The notes under the pieces are model-generated. The model saw only the letters and a list, made by a program, of their open reading frames with translations, had not been told where the DNA came from and made no database searches. A program made the translations under genes and the position numbers. DNA of 64,000 nt from Paenibacillus paridis (GTDB lineage: Bacteria; Bacillota; Bacilli; Paenibacillales; Paenibacillaceae): contig NZ_VCIX01000082.1 of the NCBI RefSeq assembly GCF_006345825.1, forward strand, positions 186,001-250,000, read 5' to 3'. This document shows positions 45,983 through 54,894 of this stretch, in pieces; position 1 is the stretch's first letter; each line of letters begins with the position of its first letter.

Positions 45983-48571
45983 TTAATTCCAACTGAACAG
46001 CTCGATATCTTGTTCGCCCTCTTCCAATGTCGGTTTCTCAGCGACAAGCTTGCGGTATTCGATCATTCTGGACTCGCCAGGCAACAGATCGAAGTAATTG
46101 TCCGAGAACACGTAGGCACCATGAAGCAGAACGGCTTTGGCGAACTTGTCTGCGGTTACGGTCACTTCTCCTCCTCCTTCGGACCCGCTGACGCGGGTTT
46201 CAATTCGCACTCCAGAGGACCGCAGCTTCATATCCGCCGGAACTCCGGCGAAGTAAATGCAGCGCTCGACGCCGAACGACCCGGTAATCTCCATAACGGC
46301 TATCCGATTGTCATTCAACAGCAAACCATCAAGCTCAGCGAGCGGCGCATCTGCGACGATAGAAGAAGTACCCGGTCTGAGCGTAAAGGCGATGTCGCGC
46401 TCCCATTCCGCAGCAGAGCCGACCGCGTCGTCCAACTTCAGGATGCGCAGCTTCGCCTTGCCGCGAACCTCATCCGGCAGGTCGCTGCATACCCAGAATG
46501 CATAACGGCCATCGGCTTTGTTTCGCTCGATCGAAGCGATTACTGGCCTTGCGGCTTGTTTGAAGCCGTAGTATCCGGCCTTCGGAAACCCGTAATAATC
46601 GACGAGACTCCATCCGCTCGCTGGCCAGCAATCGTTGTACATCCAAAACAGAATTCCTCCCGTATAGGGACGGTTGCGCCTATAAGCTTCGACAACAAGG
46701 CGGGTCAATTCGTGCTGGACAAAGGACATGTTTCGAATTTGTTCGACCCTGGAAGCAGGAGTCGGCGTCAGCTTATCAGCCAGCGTTCGAAGCGCCCCAA
46801 AGAGTGAAAAATCGACGAGCCCCGGGTGGTTCTTCGTATGATATTCCAGCATATCGAATGCGGGATCGTTCAGATCCTCTTCGCTCATGAATCGGCGCAG
46901 CGTATGAAGCTCGGGTGTGCCGAACATCGGAAACTCCGGACAGAACCGACTGAGCAAGCCCTCAAAATAAGCGCGGTAATCGCGTAAATCCGTCTTGCGG
47001 AAGACATCGAACATCTCAAATAATGCTCCGGTATAATGAGCGGTACCGATCGTAAACGAATTGTTCGTCATACCTCCGTAAGGACTGGTAGGCAGAAAGG
47101 GCCGCTGCGGGTCCAACTCCGCGCACAGCCGGCCCGTAATCCGCTCAGCGATGGCCCGGCCGATGTAGTCCGGATCTTCTTCATTGCCGAACATGCCGTT
47201 TTCGTTGTCTCCGTTCCACCAGACGAGGCTCGGATGATTCCGCAGCGAGCGAATGGCGGTTTCCGCCTCAATCGCCAACGACGCCGTCCATTCTGCATCC
47301 TCTTCGGGATAAGTGCCGCATGCCATCATAAAATCCTGACAGACGAGTAATCCCAACCGGTCGCACTCTTTCCAGAACGGCTCGGGTTCATAGATGCCCC
47401 CGCCCCAACAGCGAAGCATGGTCATGCCGGCATCGCAAGCCAGTCGCAGAAGATGCTCGTAATGCGCAGCCGGAACGCGCGACGGAAAGGGCGAGCACGG
47501 CACCCAGTTGGCTCCCTTGCAGTAGATTGAAACTCCGTTCACAAGCAGCGCAAAGCCGCTGCCCGGCCGGTCTCCGTTTGCATCCCATTCCGCTCCGGAC
47601 GCGCGCAGCCTGTCGGTCATCCGCGCTTCCGCGCTTCCGGGTTGATCCTGCAACTGCTCTATGCGGACCGTGCGGATGCCGAAAGTATACTCCCTTACAT
47701 CGACGACGACGCCCGTCTCCGTGACTAGCCTAGCAACTGCTCTATACAACGGCTGTTCACCGTACCCGGCTGGCCACCACAGCGCAGGCTCTGCCAAATC
47801 CGCCGACAGCTCCAGTTGGTTGCCGATTAGCTTTTTGGAGGATTCCCATACGGAATGGCCCTCCGGATCGAGGATCGCCGCCTCCACGCGAAGCGCCTGC
47901 ACGTTATGCCGGCGCGTCTCCACCGCAAATCCGATTGAAGCTCCTCGGCCATCAATCGCCTTCGTATACACATGAAGATCGTCAATGGCCGCGAGCTCTT
48001 CAAATACGAGCCGAACCGGTCGCCAAATGCCGTAGCTTACAAGACGGCCTACCCAATCCCAGCCGAAGGTACACTGCATGCGCCGCACATACAAGCGTTC
48101 GCTCGTAAACGCCGCGCCGCGGCCGATATAAGCTTTGCCCTCCACACCGTCGGCTACGGTGCAGAACCTGACCGCAAGCTCATTTGTTCCTGCCCGCAGA
48201 AGCCCCGACACGTCGAACCGGTAACGGATGAACATATTGTCGGTTCGAGCTAGCCACGTCCCGTTCAAATAAATCTCCGAATACGTATCCAAACCGTCAA
48301 ATTCCAGCACCGCTCGACTAAGTTCAAGACTGTCAACCACAAATTCGCGGCGGTACGCCCACCGCCAGCGCTCGACCCACTCGCATTCGTCCGCCTGCTT
48401 ACGGTATCCTATGTCCCGGATCAGCCCAGCCGCTTGCAAATCCTGGTGCACGTGTCCAGGCACTTGCGCTTCGATCGCAATTTTCGTCTGATTTCCCGTC
48501 GGCCCTTCGTCATCACCATCTCCCTCGCCTGTCAATTGCCATGCTCCCGTCAGCATCAATGTCCGCTTCAT
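45983..48571 (-). CDS. GH2 beta-mannosidase
   Basis: About 862 residues with the order of a GH2 beta-mannosidase: sugar-binding sandwich (residues about 5-190), Ig-like domain, TIM barrel (about 290-640) and C-terminal sandwich. The acid/base Glu is in WWNGDNENG near residue 457, and the presumed nucleophile Glu is in FCPEFPMFG near residue 547, where mannosidases usually read SEFG. FWMYNDCWPASGWS is the family's barrel end. There is no signal peptide, so it removes beta-mannose from imported oligosaccharides in the cytoplasm. The ATG at 48571 has GGGGAG eight bases upstream; ATG 48577 is the alternative. It is the last gene of the locus, after the giant secreted GH99-like gene. Confidence 0.93.
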   Translation of the reverse strand: MKRTLMLTGAWQLTGEGDGDDEGPTGNQTKIAIEAQVPGHVHQDLQAAGLIRDIGYRKQADECEWVERWRWAYRREFVVDSLELSRAVLEFDGLDTYSEIYLNGTWLARTDNMFIRYRFDVSGLLRAGTNELAVRFCTVADGVEGKAYIGRGAAFTSERLYVRRMQCTFGWDWVGRLVSYGIWRPVRLVFEELAAIDDLHVYTKAIDGRGASIGFAVETRRHNVQALRVEAAILDPEGHSVWESSKKLIGNQLELSADLAEPALWWPAGYGEQPLYRAVARLVTETGVVVDVREYTFGIRTVRIEQLQDQPGSAEARMTDRLRASGAEWDANGDRPGSGFALLVNGVSIYCKGANWVPCSPFPSRVPAAHYEHLLRLACDAGMTMLRCWGGGIYEPEPFWKECDRLGLLVCQDFMMACGTYPEEDAEWTASLAIEAETAIRSLRNHPSLVWWNGDNENGMFGNEEDPDYIGRAIAERITGRLCAELDPQRPFLPTSPYGGMTNNSFTIGTAHYTGALFEMFDVFRKTDLRDYRAYFEGLLSRFCPEFPMFGTPELHTLRRFMSEEDLNDPAFDMLEYHTKNHPGLVDFSLFGALRTLADKLTPTPASRVEQIRNMSFVQHELTRLVVEAYRRNRPYTGGILFWMYNDCWPASGWSLVDYYGFPKAGYYGFKQAARPVIASIERNKADGRYAFWVCSDLPDEVRGKAKLRILKLDDAVGSAAEWERDIAFTLRPGTSSIVADAPLAELDGLLLNDNRIAVMEITGSFGVERCIYFAGVPADMKLRSSGVRIETRVSGSEGGGEVTVTADKFAKAVLLHGAYVFSDNYFDLLPGESRMIEYRKLVAEKPTLEEGEQDIELFSWN

Positions 48572-48748
48572 GTCCATTGCTCCCCACTATCTATAAACTT
48601 GCTTTGTGCCGCTTCGTTGTTGGTTTTATGCCCGCTGCCCCAATCGGTCCATTCTGTTCGAACGGTACCACCGAAGAATGTGAACCCCTCATTTTGGGTA
48701 TCGCCCGGCGGTCCCATATCCTCGCCGGGCATCCACCTGAGGCACAGA

Positions 48749-51700
48749 CTATGGTATTTGAAATACGACCGTCGAATCCGCCGCGATATTTTGCTGAACG
48801 TTCGGGAGCGCTGTCCCATAGGTCATGCCGAACGTGTAGGTTGCCGGCAGCAGCTCCTTACGGACTTTCCCGCCAACCGTGCTGCCAATGACGCGCCAGC
48901 TGCCTCCCGAATAGAATTTAGCCTGACCCCCGTCCACCGAATTGCCCAGCGCGTCCTCCAGCCCAATTAGAACATTTGTCGTCCGGAAAACAACCGTGCC
49001 GTCGTGTCCGATATCCTGAACCAGCTCGTTGTATGCGCCCTCGTACGTCATTCCGAACGTATAGGAGCCGGCAAGCAGCTCCATGCCGATTTCCTCGGCT
49101 CCCGTCGTGCCGATCGTCTGCCAACTGCCGCCTGTATATACTCTCGCACTGCCGCCTGCAAGCCCGTTGTCTCCGCTGTCCAGAAGCTGTACGCGCGCCT
49201 TGACCGTTTGGAAGACGACCTCTGCCGTATCCACTGCCGTATTCCTAGCCAGCTGTTTTGTTACGCCCCGATAAGTCATGGAAAACGTATAGCTCCGTTC
49301 AGGCAGCGACTTGGTCGCTTGGCCCGAGGCGTCCGTAACCCCTAGTTCCTTCCAAGTGCCGTCAAAATATTTGACCATGGCGCCACTAATCGGGTTACCC
49401 TCGCTGTCCTTTAGCTCGATTGTCGTAGCGGTTGCTGTCAGGCTGAAGCTGACGCTCGCCGCCGTCTCCGTGTTGCCCGCCAGGTCAGTTGACTTGTACT
49501 GCACCGTATAGGAGCCTTGCTTACTGAATTCCAGCGCCATCGAATACGGCAACCACGTTGCGCCGCTGTCCAGACTATATTCCGTTTGTTGTATGCCAGA
49601 TATGCCATCGGTCGCCGTCAGCGTCAGCGAAACCGGCCCTTCATACGTGCCGCCCGACCCGTCCGGCGCCGGACTGAGAACGGCAGTCGTAATGGGGGCC
49701 GTCGCATCGACATTGACCATCGCGGACATCACGAAGCCTCCGTCCGCTGTCATCGCCGTGATAACGGCCGTTCCTTCGTCGATGGCCGTCACCGTACCGT
49801 CACTATCGACCGTGGCGACCGCCGGATTGGCCGAGCTCCAGACGACGCTCTTGTCCGTTGCATTAGCAGGCAGCACTGTAGCAACCAAGGTTTCCGTCTG
49901 ACCGAGCGGAATTACTGTCGCACTCTTATTCAGCTCGATTCCCGTAGCAGCATAGCTCACTTCCCGAACCTCGACGTCGTCAACATAGAAATCCTGAACC
50001 GCGCCCAACTGCTCGGTATAGAGATACAGACGCGTATCCGTAACCACCCCGGTTTCCTGAATCTCGTAAAAGCCCTGCGCTTGGACCCACCCGGCATAGC
50101 CAAGCGTCGCGCTCGTAAACAAAATTTTCTGTTGCACTACGCCGTCCAGCTTGTATTGGAGACAGATACGCAGCAGACCAGGACTGGTCGGCGCGGCTCC
50201 CAACTTGCCCCATGCGGAATAGTAATAGAGTTTGCTTTTCTCCACCGCAACGGGCATAAAGACCGCGGCGTACCGATTATTGTTCATTTTGACGACGCGC
50301 AGCCCCTGAGCCCCGTTGCGATGCTCCGATGACACAAGGGATACTGTCGCGCTAGAGCCATAATACGCCGACGGCAGTGCGCTTCCTTCCATACCGCCGT
50401 CGACAATAAGATTACTCTCTAACACGGCATTGGCCGCAAGGCTCGGACTGAGTGCAACCGTCACTGCGGTCGTAGCCACGAAGCCGCCATCCGCAGACAT
50501 TGCGGAAATCTGCGCCGTCCCCAAGCCTTTGCCGTAAACGGTGCCGTTAATATCGACAACCGCCACTTCCGGACGATCCGAGCTCCAAATCAATTCCTTG
50601 TTGCCGACTCCGCTTGCGGGCTGGAACGTCGGCTTAAGCGTCAGCGTTTCCCCGTAGTAGACGGTAGTGGCCGCTTCCAAACTTAAACCCGTAACGTTGA
50701 CCCAAGTCGGGCTCGTCGAATAGGTCACCGGCCTGGCCTCGACATCGTCAACGTAATAATCGTGGTTGCCGTCAACCTCGGTATAGACGAACAAGTATAC
50801 GTTGGAAACGGCGCTTGTTTCTGCGATAGTGTAATTGCCCTGCACCTGTGTCCATTTCTGTGCGCTTAACCCCGGACTTGTGTACATGATAAATTGCTTC
50901 ACCTGTCCGTCCACCGTGTACTGCAAACAAAGTCTCAGCGGCTCTGAAAGCGTCGGTTCGGCCGCCAGTTTAGACCAGATCGAATAACGATACTCCTGGC
51001 CCTGCACAACGCCGTTAAGCTTGAACATCGCACTGCTGTATCGGCCATTCTTTATGACCTTCAACGATTGGCGGCCGCTGTGAAACTGCGAGCTGTCCAA
51101 TCCCAGCGCAGTGTTCTGCGTCATCGCGCTAAGCGTCTTCCCCTCCATTCCGGGATCAGTTACTAGGTTATCGCCCAAGATTGACAGCGAAGTCTCCGTA
51201 TCCAGCTGCACGGAATCGAGGCTAAAATCGCCGGAAGACCGAGTCGGTACGATCTTGATCTGACGAATGACGCCGGTCCAGCCGGCAGCCGCAGTCGCAT
51301 CAAATACATATTCCCGGTAGAGCGGTTCGTTCGGCAGGATGTAGGACGAGATCATCTTGAGCTCATTCCAGGCCGTATCTCCATTGACCGTATAATAAAT
51401 CCGCGCTTCGTTCCCCGCAGTCCCATTGCGAAGTTTTACCCGAATGCGCTTAATGGAGGCCGCGTCCAGCTCCAGCAAGTCGGGCGAGCTGATGGCAGGC
51501 TCCGTCGCGCCGGAGACGCCCAAGGAAACGCCATCGAAAGTCCCTCCCAACACCACGCTGTCCTCAATTTGCCCGTTTGCCGTCCAGCCGTCCGCGAACT
51601 CGAAGTCCCAGAGGACCCCGCCCGGATAAATCCCGATCTTGCCCGTGATATCGTCCCAGCTCACGGTTGATCCGAAAGCATGCCGGAGATACGTGAGCGG

Positions 51701-54700
51701 CGCGAGCACCGTGCCGTTCGGGAGCAGAACAGGCGAATGATCAAGCGCCACGGACTGACCATCCTTAAGTGCCGCCATGCTGCCGACCGCCAGTTCATGC
51801 ACGCTGCCTCCTTTGGCGGAAACACCGATCAGCTTCTGCGCCGCGGCGTCCCATTCGGACTTGACGCCCATCAGCAGCCACACATCCTTGATCGGAATCA
51901 TAGGGACATTGTCCAGAACAAGCGGCGGTTGACTGAAGCTTCTCCGCTTGCCGTCCAAATATAGCTTGATGTCCGTGGAGTCGTCCGCGACCGCCCGGAT
52001 ATAATCGATGCTGATCTTGCCCGTCGCTGAGATCGGATCGATCCGGATTTGCCGAATGTTCCCCTTCCAGCTTTTGTTCCTCCACATTTCAACGTAGTAG
52101 TCCGTATATCCGTCATCCTGCGGATTCACGTAGAAGCCCATCGCTTTCGTCTCGTTCCAGTCCCCGTCGAGCTCCGTTGTAAAAAACACGCGGCCGTCAA
52201 TATCGTTGGCGTCATTCTTCATCCGGATTTTCAGGTAAGGAACGTCCTCCGCCCGTATGCCGAGATGGTCTGCGGATATAATGCCGGGGTCCGTATTATT
52301 GGAAGTGCCCGTAAAGCTCCCATCTGAGACGCCAGCCGAGACGATCTGCTTCAATACGCTCCAGCCCTCGCTGTCGCCGTCGGTGTTGAATTCCCAAGAG
52401 ACAACGGAATTGGCAGAAATGGCGGGAGGACTCAATGTACGGTTCGGCACTATTCTGTCCGCAGGGTACAGAACACCGATCCTGTCTTTCTGATCCTGCG
52501 ACGGTACCGCGTCCGTATGCGTTCCTGCCCCAGCCGCGAATACGTCGCGGATCGCATCAACGTACCCGAAGCCGGCCAGACCCGCAGGCATAAGAAAGTG
52601 CCCTTCACCGAATTCGTTCCAGTTGTCAAGCATGACCAGCTTTTTGCCTAGATTGTCCGCAGACAAGGAGGGGATATAACTATCCTTCGTCCACTGCGCC
52701 AGCGATTTGAACTCCCCTGGCGTCGCATAATACCCGGAGGCTAGCCCCCATGCCGTATCGTCCCGTCCCATGCTCAAGCCGGCAATGACATCAAGCTCTC
52801 CGAAACCGCTTTCGGTCGTCAGCCTTAGCTTTTGGAATTCTTGATGCCCGCCGAAGGAGCCCCACGAGTAGGCGTAAACCGCGTCGAAGCCCGCCGATCG
52901 GCGATTGATTAAATCCTGTGCGCTAGTGCCGTTGTATACGTTCAGTATAATTAGGTCGTCGAAGCCGGCTGCAATCGCCGCGTTCCGCAAGTAATCTATG
53001 TCTGCTTTGGCGCCGATGATCGAGCCTGAAAGCTTGACGAATTCGTTGTAATTGTAAATGGTAAACACAGGCTTATTGTCGATTTTCAAATACCTAGGGT
53101 CCTTAAAATAATACTCTACCCAATAAGGCACCAGGTTCGTCCGGAAGTCGTTGCTATCGGCAGCCCTGGAGTTTAGATTCTCCCACATGATCGCGAACTG
53201 AAGTTGATCACTATACTGTGCGTTGAAGTAGCCATCGTGCAGGGCATTGGACATAAAGGAGTCCTTGACTGGCGCGTTCTCGCCGCCGATCGGCCTGAAC
53301 CAGCAAGACATCTGGAATCCGATGCCGTGCTCGACCATCCATTTGATTTCCCAATCCGCCGTCTCCGGGTTGCCTTCGTCATAGAAGCCGAGATACGGCG
53401 TCCTGTCGGGAAACGGATTAATCATGTCCCAGCCTAGATGAGTTCCCTCTCTCCACATCGGACAGCTCTGTACCCCGACAAGTTGGTCTCCAGTGCTTAC
53501 GGCAACAGGCTGCGGCACATAATCCTCCTGCAGCGGCGTATTCTCGTATACGAGAATGTCGTCGAGCCACATCGTGCCTTTATCGGCGGCGGAGGTCGAG
53601 AACCGGATACCGTCGATAAGGGAAATTCCCTCATCCAGTTCGATATCCTCGGCCTGCAGCTTGCCGTTTATATAGATGTCGGCTAAGAGGGCTGAGGAGG
53701 TCCACTTCAGCTTCACCTTTAGGCTGTACCACAGGTTGGCCTTGTAATCGTACAGCTCGACGGGCAGTCCATCCCTATCGAGGTACGATAGTTTCCCGTT
53801 CGACGTGACCAGTTTCAGCGCAGTATTGGAACCGCTCCGCAGCTCCGCGGCGAGACCGTTCGTCTTGACCGGGATAAACAGCTTAAATTCCGCGGTCAGA
53901 TCGTCCGTCAGCGGGGCGAAGCTCTTGGCAAGCTCCATAGCGCCAGTCGCGGACGCGGCATTCATCCGTATGCTGTAGAGATCCGGACGCGGTGACATAA
54001 CGTACAGCTGGGAGGAGCTGCCGCCGCTCATCTGTTCCACGGCAATCGTGCCGCTGGCGGCGCTCGCTGACCAATCCTGGGGCAAGAAGCCGCTCACGAC
54101 GGACAGCAGCCGCTCGTTGACGGCGTAACCTTTGTAGATTTTGAGCGGCGTGAAGAAAAAGTCTCCCGTCGAGGAAGCCCCCGTTGACAGTTGGAACCTA
54201 TTCAGGGCATTGACCGAATTGGCGAAGCTTGCGGCTGTCGCTTTCTTAACGCCGTTAACGTACACATCCGCCTGCGAGGAGGTCAAATCGGCAACCACCT
54301 TGATCCCATACTCCGTATTGGCCGAGTAGGCTTGCAGCGTGTGGATGCCGCCGCCGGACGTTTCCAGCACAAGGTTGCCGCCGCTCGTCGCGATGCTTAC
54401 ACCGGGTGTATCACCGTCCAGCAGTTGCCACTTAATGCCATTAATAATTGCCAGCGGCTTGAAACGGTACTCCATCGTGAGTGTCGTTTCACTTTGCGCA
54501 GGAAACTTTCGGCTCATGGATACTGGAAGAACGGAGCTCGTATCGCTGACCTTGAGCGTTGTGGCGTATGTGCTGACGAGCGCGCCCCCCGCAGCGCGAA
54601 TGTCCCAGCCGGAAGGCTGGCTCTCGCCGGGCACCAGATTAGAGAGGAACGAGAAGTCCTCATCTACCAAATATGCGGCTCCCTCCGGTGGACTATCCGC

Positions 54701-54793
54701 AGCAACCGCATGGGGCCGGGCCAACACCAGGAAAGCGCATACAATTGTCAACAAGCTTAACGCAGTCCATCCCCTTATACCCTTAAACATCAT
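48749..54793 (-). CDS. Giant secreted GH99/WbsX-like multidomain protein
   Basis: A 2014-residue protein. A signal peptide covers residues 1-32. Two LamG-like beta-sandwiches follow (about 40-225 and 230-420). Residues about 435-755 resemble the WbsX/GH99 group (YLGFYDEGNP, SCWFRPIGGENAP, IMWENLNSR, VMLDNWNEFGEG), which includes endo-alpha-mannan-cleaving enzymes. Then come a carbohydrate-binding-like domain (about 795-935), a copper-amine-oxidase-N-like domain (about 935-1045), further binding-like domains, two Big_2 Ig domains (about 1390-1475 and 1615-1700), an OmpL47-like domain and three tandem repeats of about 75 residues at the end. It is transcribed after the binding protein and before the beta-mannosidase. 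Attack on a mannose-containing polymer is inferred from these families. Confidence 0.83.
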   Translation of the reverse strand: MMFKGIRGWTALSLLTIVCAFLVLARPHAVAADSPPEGAAYLVDEDFSFLSNLVPGESQPSGWDIRAAGGALVSTYATTLKVSDTSSVLPVSMSRKFPAQSETTLTMEYRFKPLAIINGIKWQLLDGDTPGVSIATSGGNLVLETSGGGIHTLQAYSANTEYGIKVVADLTSSQADVYVNGVKKATAASFANSVNALNRFQLSTGASSTGDFFFTPLKIYKGYAVNERLLSVVSGFLPQDWSASAASGTIAVEQMSGGSSSQLYVMSPRPDLYSIRMNAASATGAMELAKSFAPLTDDLTAEFKLFIPVKTNGLAAELRSGSNTALKLVTSNGKLSYLDRDGLPVELYDYKANLWYSLKVKLKWTSSALLADIYINGKLQAEDIELDEGISLIDGIRFSTSAADKGTMWLDDILVYENTPLQEDYVPQPVAVSTGDQLVGVQSCPMWREGTHLGWDMINPFPDRTPYLGFYDEGNPETADWEIKWMVEHGIGFQMSCWFRPIGGENAPVKDSFMSNALHDGYFNAQYSDQLQFAIMWENLNSRAADSNDFRTNLVPYWVEYYFKDPRYLKIDNKPVFTIYNYNEFVKLSGSIIGAKADIDYLRNAAIAAGFDDLIILNVYNGTSAQDLINRRSAGFDAVYAYSWGSFGGHQEFQKLRLTTESGFGELDVIAGLSMGRDDTAWGLASGYYATPGEFKSLAQWTKDSYIPSLSADNLGKKLVMLDNWNEFGEGHFLMPAGLAGFGYVDAIRDVFAAGAGTHTDAVPSQDQKDRIGVLYPADRIVPNRTLSPPAISANSVVSWEFNTDGDSEGWSVLKQIVSAGVSDGSFTGTSNNTDPGIISADHLGIRAEDVPYLKIRMKNDANDIDGRVFFTTELDGDWNETKAMGFYVNPQDDGYTDYYVEMWRNKSWKGNIRQIRIDPISATGKISIDYIRAVADDSTDIKLYLDGKRRSFSQPPLVLDNVPMIPIKDVWLLMGVKSEWDAAAQKLIGVSAKGGSVHELAVGSMAALKDGQSVALDHSPVLLPNGTVLAPLTYLRHAFGSTVSWDDITGKIGIYPGGVLWDFEFADGWTANGQIEDSVVLGGTFDGVSLGVSGATEPAISSPDLLELDAASIKRIRVKLRNGTAGNEARIYYTVNGDTAWNELKMISSYILPNEPLYREYVFDATAAAGWTGVIRQIKIVPTRSSGDFSLDSVQLDTETSLSILGDNLVTDPGMEGKTLSAMTQNTALGLDSSQFHSGRQSLKVIKNGRYSSAMFKLNGVVQGQEYRYSIWSKLAAEPTLSEPLRLCLQYTVDGQVKQFIMYTSPGLSAQKWTQVQGNYTIAETSAVSNVYLFVYTEVDGNHDYYVDDVEARPVTYSTSPTWVNVTGLSLEAATTVYYGETLTLKPTFQPASGVGNKELIWSSDRPEVAVVDINGTVYGKGLGTAQISAMSADGGFVATTAVTVALSPSLAANAVLESNLIVDGGMEGSALPSAYYGSSATVSLVSSEHRNGAQGLRVVKMNNNRYAAVFMPVAVEKSKLYYYSAWGKLGAAPTSPGLLRICLQYKLDGVVQQKILFTSATLGYAGWVQAQGFYEIQETGVVTDTRLYLYTEQLGAVQDFYVDDVEVREVSYAATGIELNKSATVIPLGQTETLVATVLPANATDKSVVWSSANPAVATVDSDGTVTAIDEGTAVITAMTADGGFVMSAMVNVDATAPITTAVLSPAPDGSGGTYEGPVSLTLTATDGISGIQQTEYSLDSGATWLPYSMALEFSKQGSYTVQYKSTDLAGNTETAASVSFSLTATATTIELKDSEGNPISGAMVKYFDGTWKELGVTDASGQATKSLPERSYTFSMTYRGVTKQLARNTAVDTAEVVFQTVKARVQLLDSGDNGLAGGSARVYTGGSWQTIGTTGAEEIGMELLAGSYTFGMTYEGAYNELVQDIGHDGTVVFRTTNVLIGLEDALGNSVDGGQAKFYSGGSWRVIGSTVGGKVRKELLPATYTFGMTYGTALPNVQQNIAADSTVVFQIP
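48752..49430 (-). repeat. Three tandem 75-residue C-terminal repeats
   Basis: Each unit has a strand such as ELKDSEGNPISG, then FDGTWKELG / YTGGSWQTIG / YSGGSWRVIG, then YTFSMTYRG / YTFGMTYEG / YTFGMTYGT, and ends VVFQT / VVFRT / VVFQI. Units two and three are more alike than unit one. The repeats may bind a surface polymer. Confidence 0.8.
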
Positions 54794-54840
54794 TATGAAT
54801 TCCCCTTTCTTTGGATAATGATTTATGAATTGGTCTAAAC

Positions 54841-54878
54841 AAACGGCGGCCTACTACCTTGTAGCAAAGCCGCCGTTT
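54841..54878 (-). terminator. Partial terminator between binding protein and GH99-like genes
   Basis: AAACGGCGGC pairs with GCCGCCGTTT around a loop with its own GTAG/CTAC pairing. The minus-strand tail is only moderately T-rich (GTTTGTTTAG), so some read-through into the giant gene is expected. Confidence 0.7.
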
Positions 54879-54894
54879 CCTGTTTATCGTCGTA

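Noticed and set aside
47683..47690. AAGTATAC copy inside the beta-mannosidase gene
   Set aside because: About two chance copies of this 8-mer are expected on both strands of the window. It is deep inside a coding region with no promoter, so it is not counted as an operator.
49517..50332. Long open frame of 271 codons on the plus strand
   Set aside because: It lies wholly within the coding region of the GH99-like protein on the other strand, lacks a ribosome site and has an Arg/His-rich composition typical of an antisense shadow.
50793..50800. AAGTATAC copy inside the giant GH99-like gene
   Set aside because: Same reasoning: intragenic, flanked by GC-rich coding sequence and without the second half (TT) of the palindrome.
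53538..53555. Perfect palindrome ATTCTCGTATACGAGAAT
   Set aside because: It lies within the GH99-like coding sequence, encodes ILVYEN in a conserved beta-strand context, and has no nearby promoter. Chance symmetry of codons is the simpler explanation.
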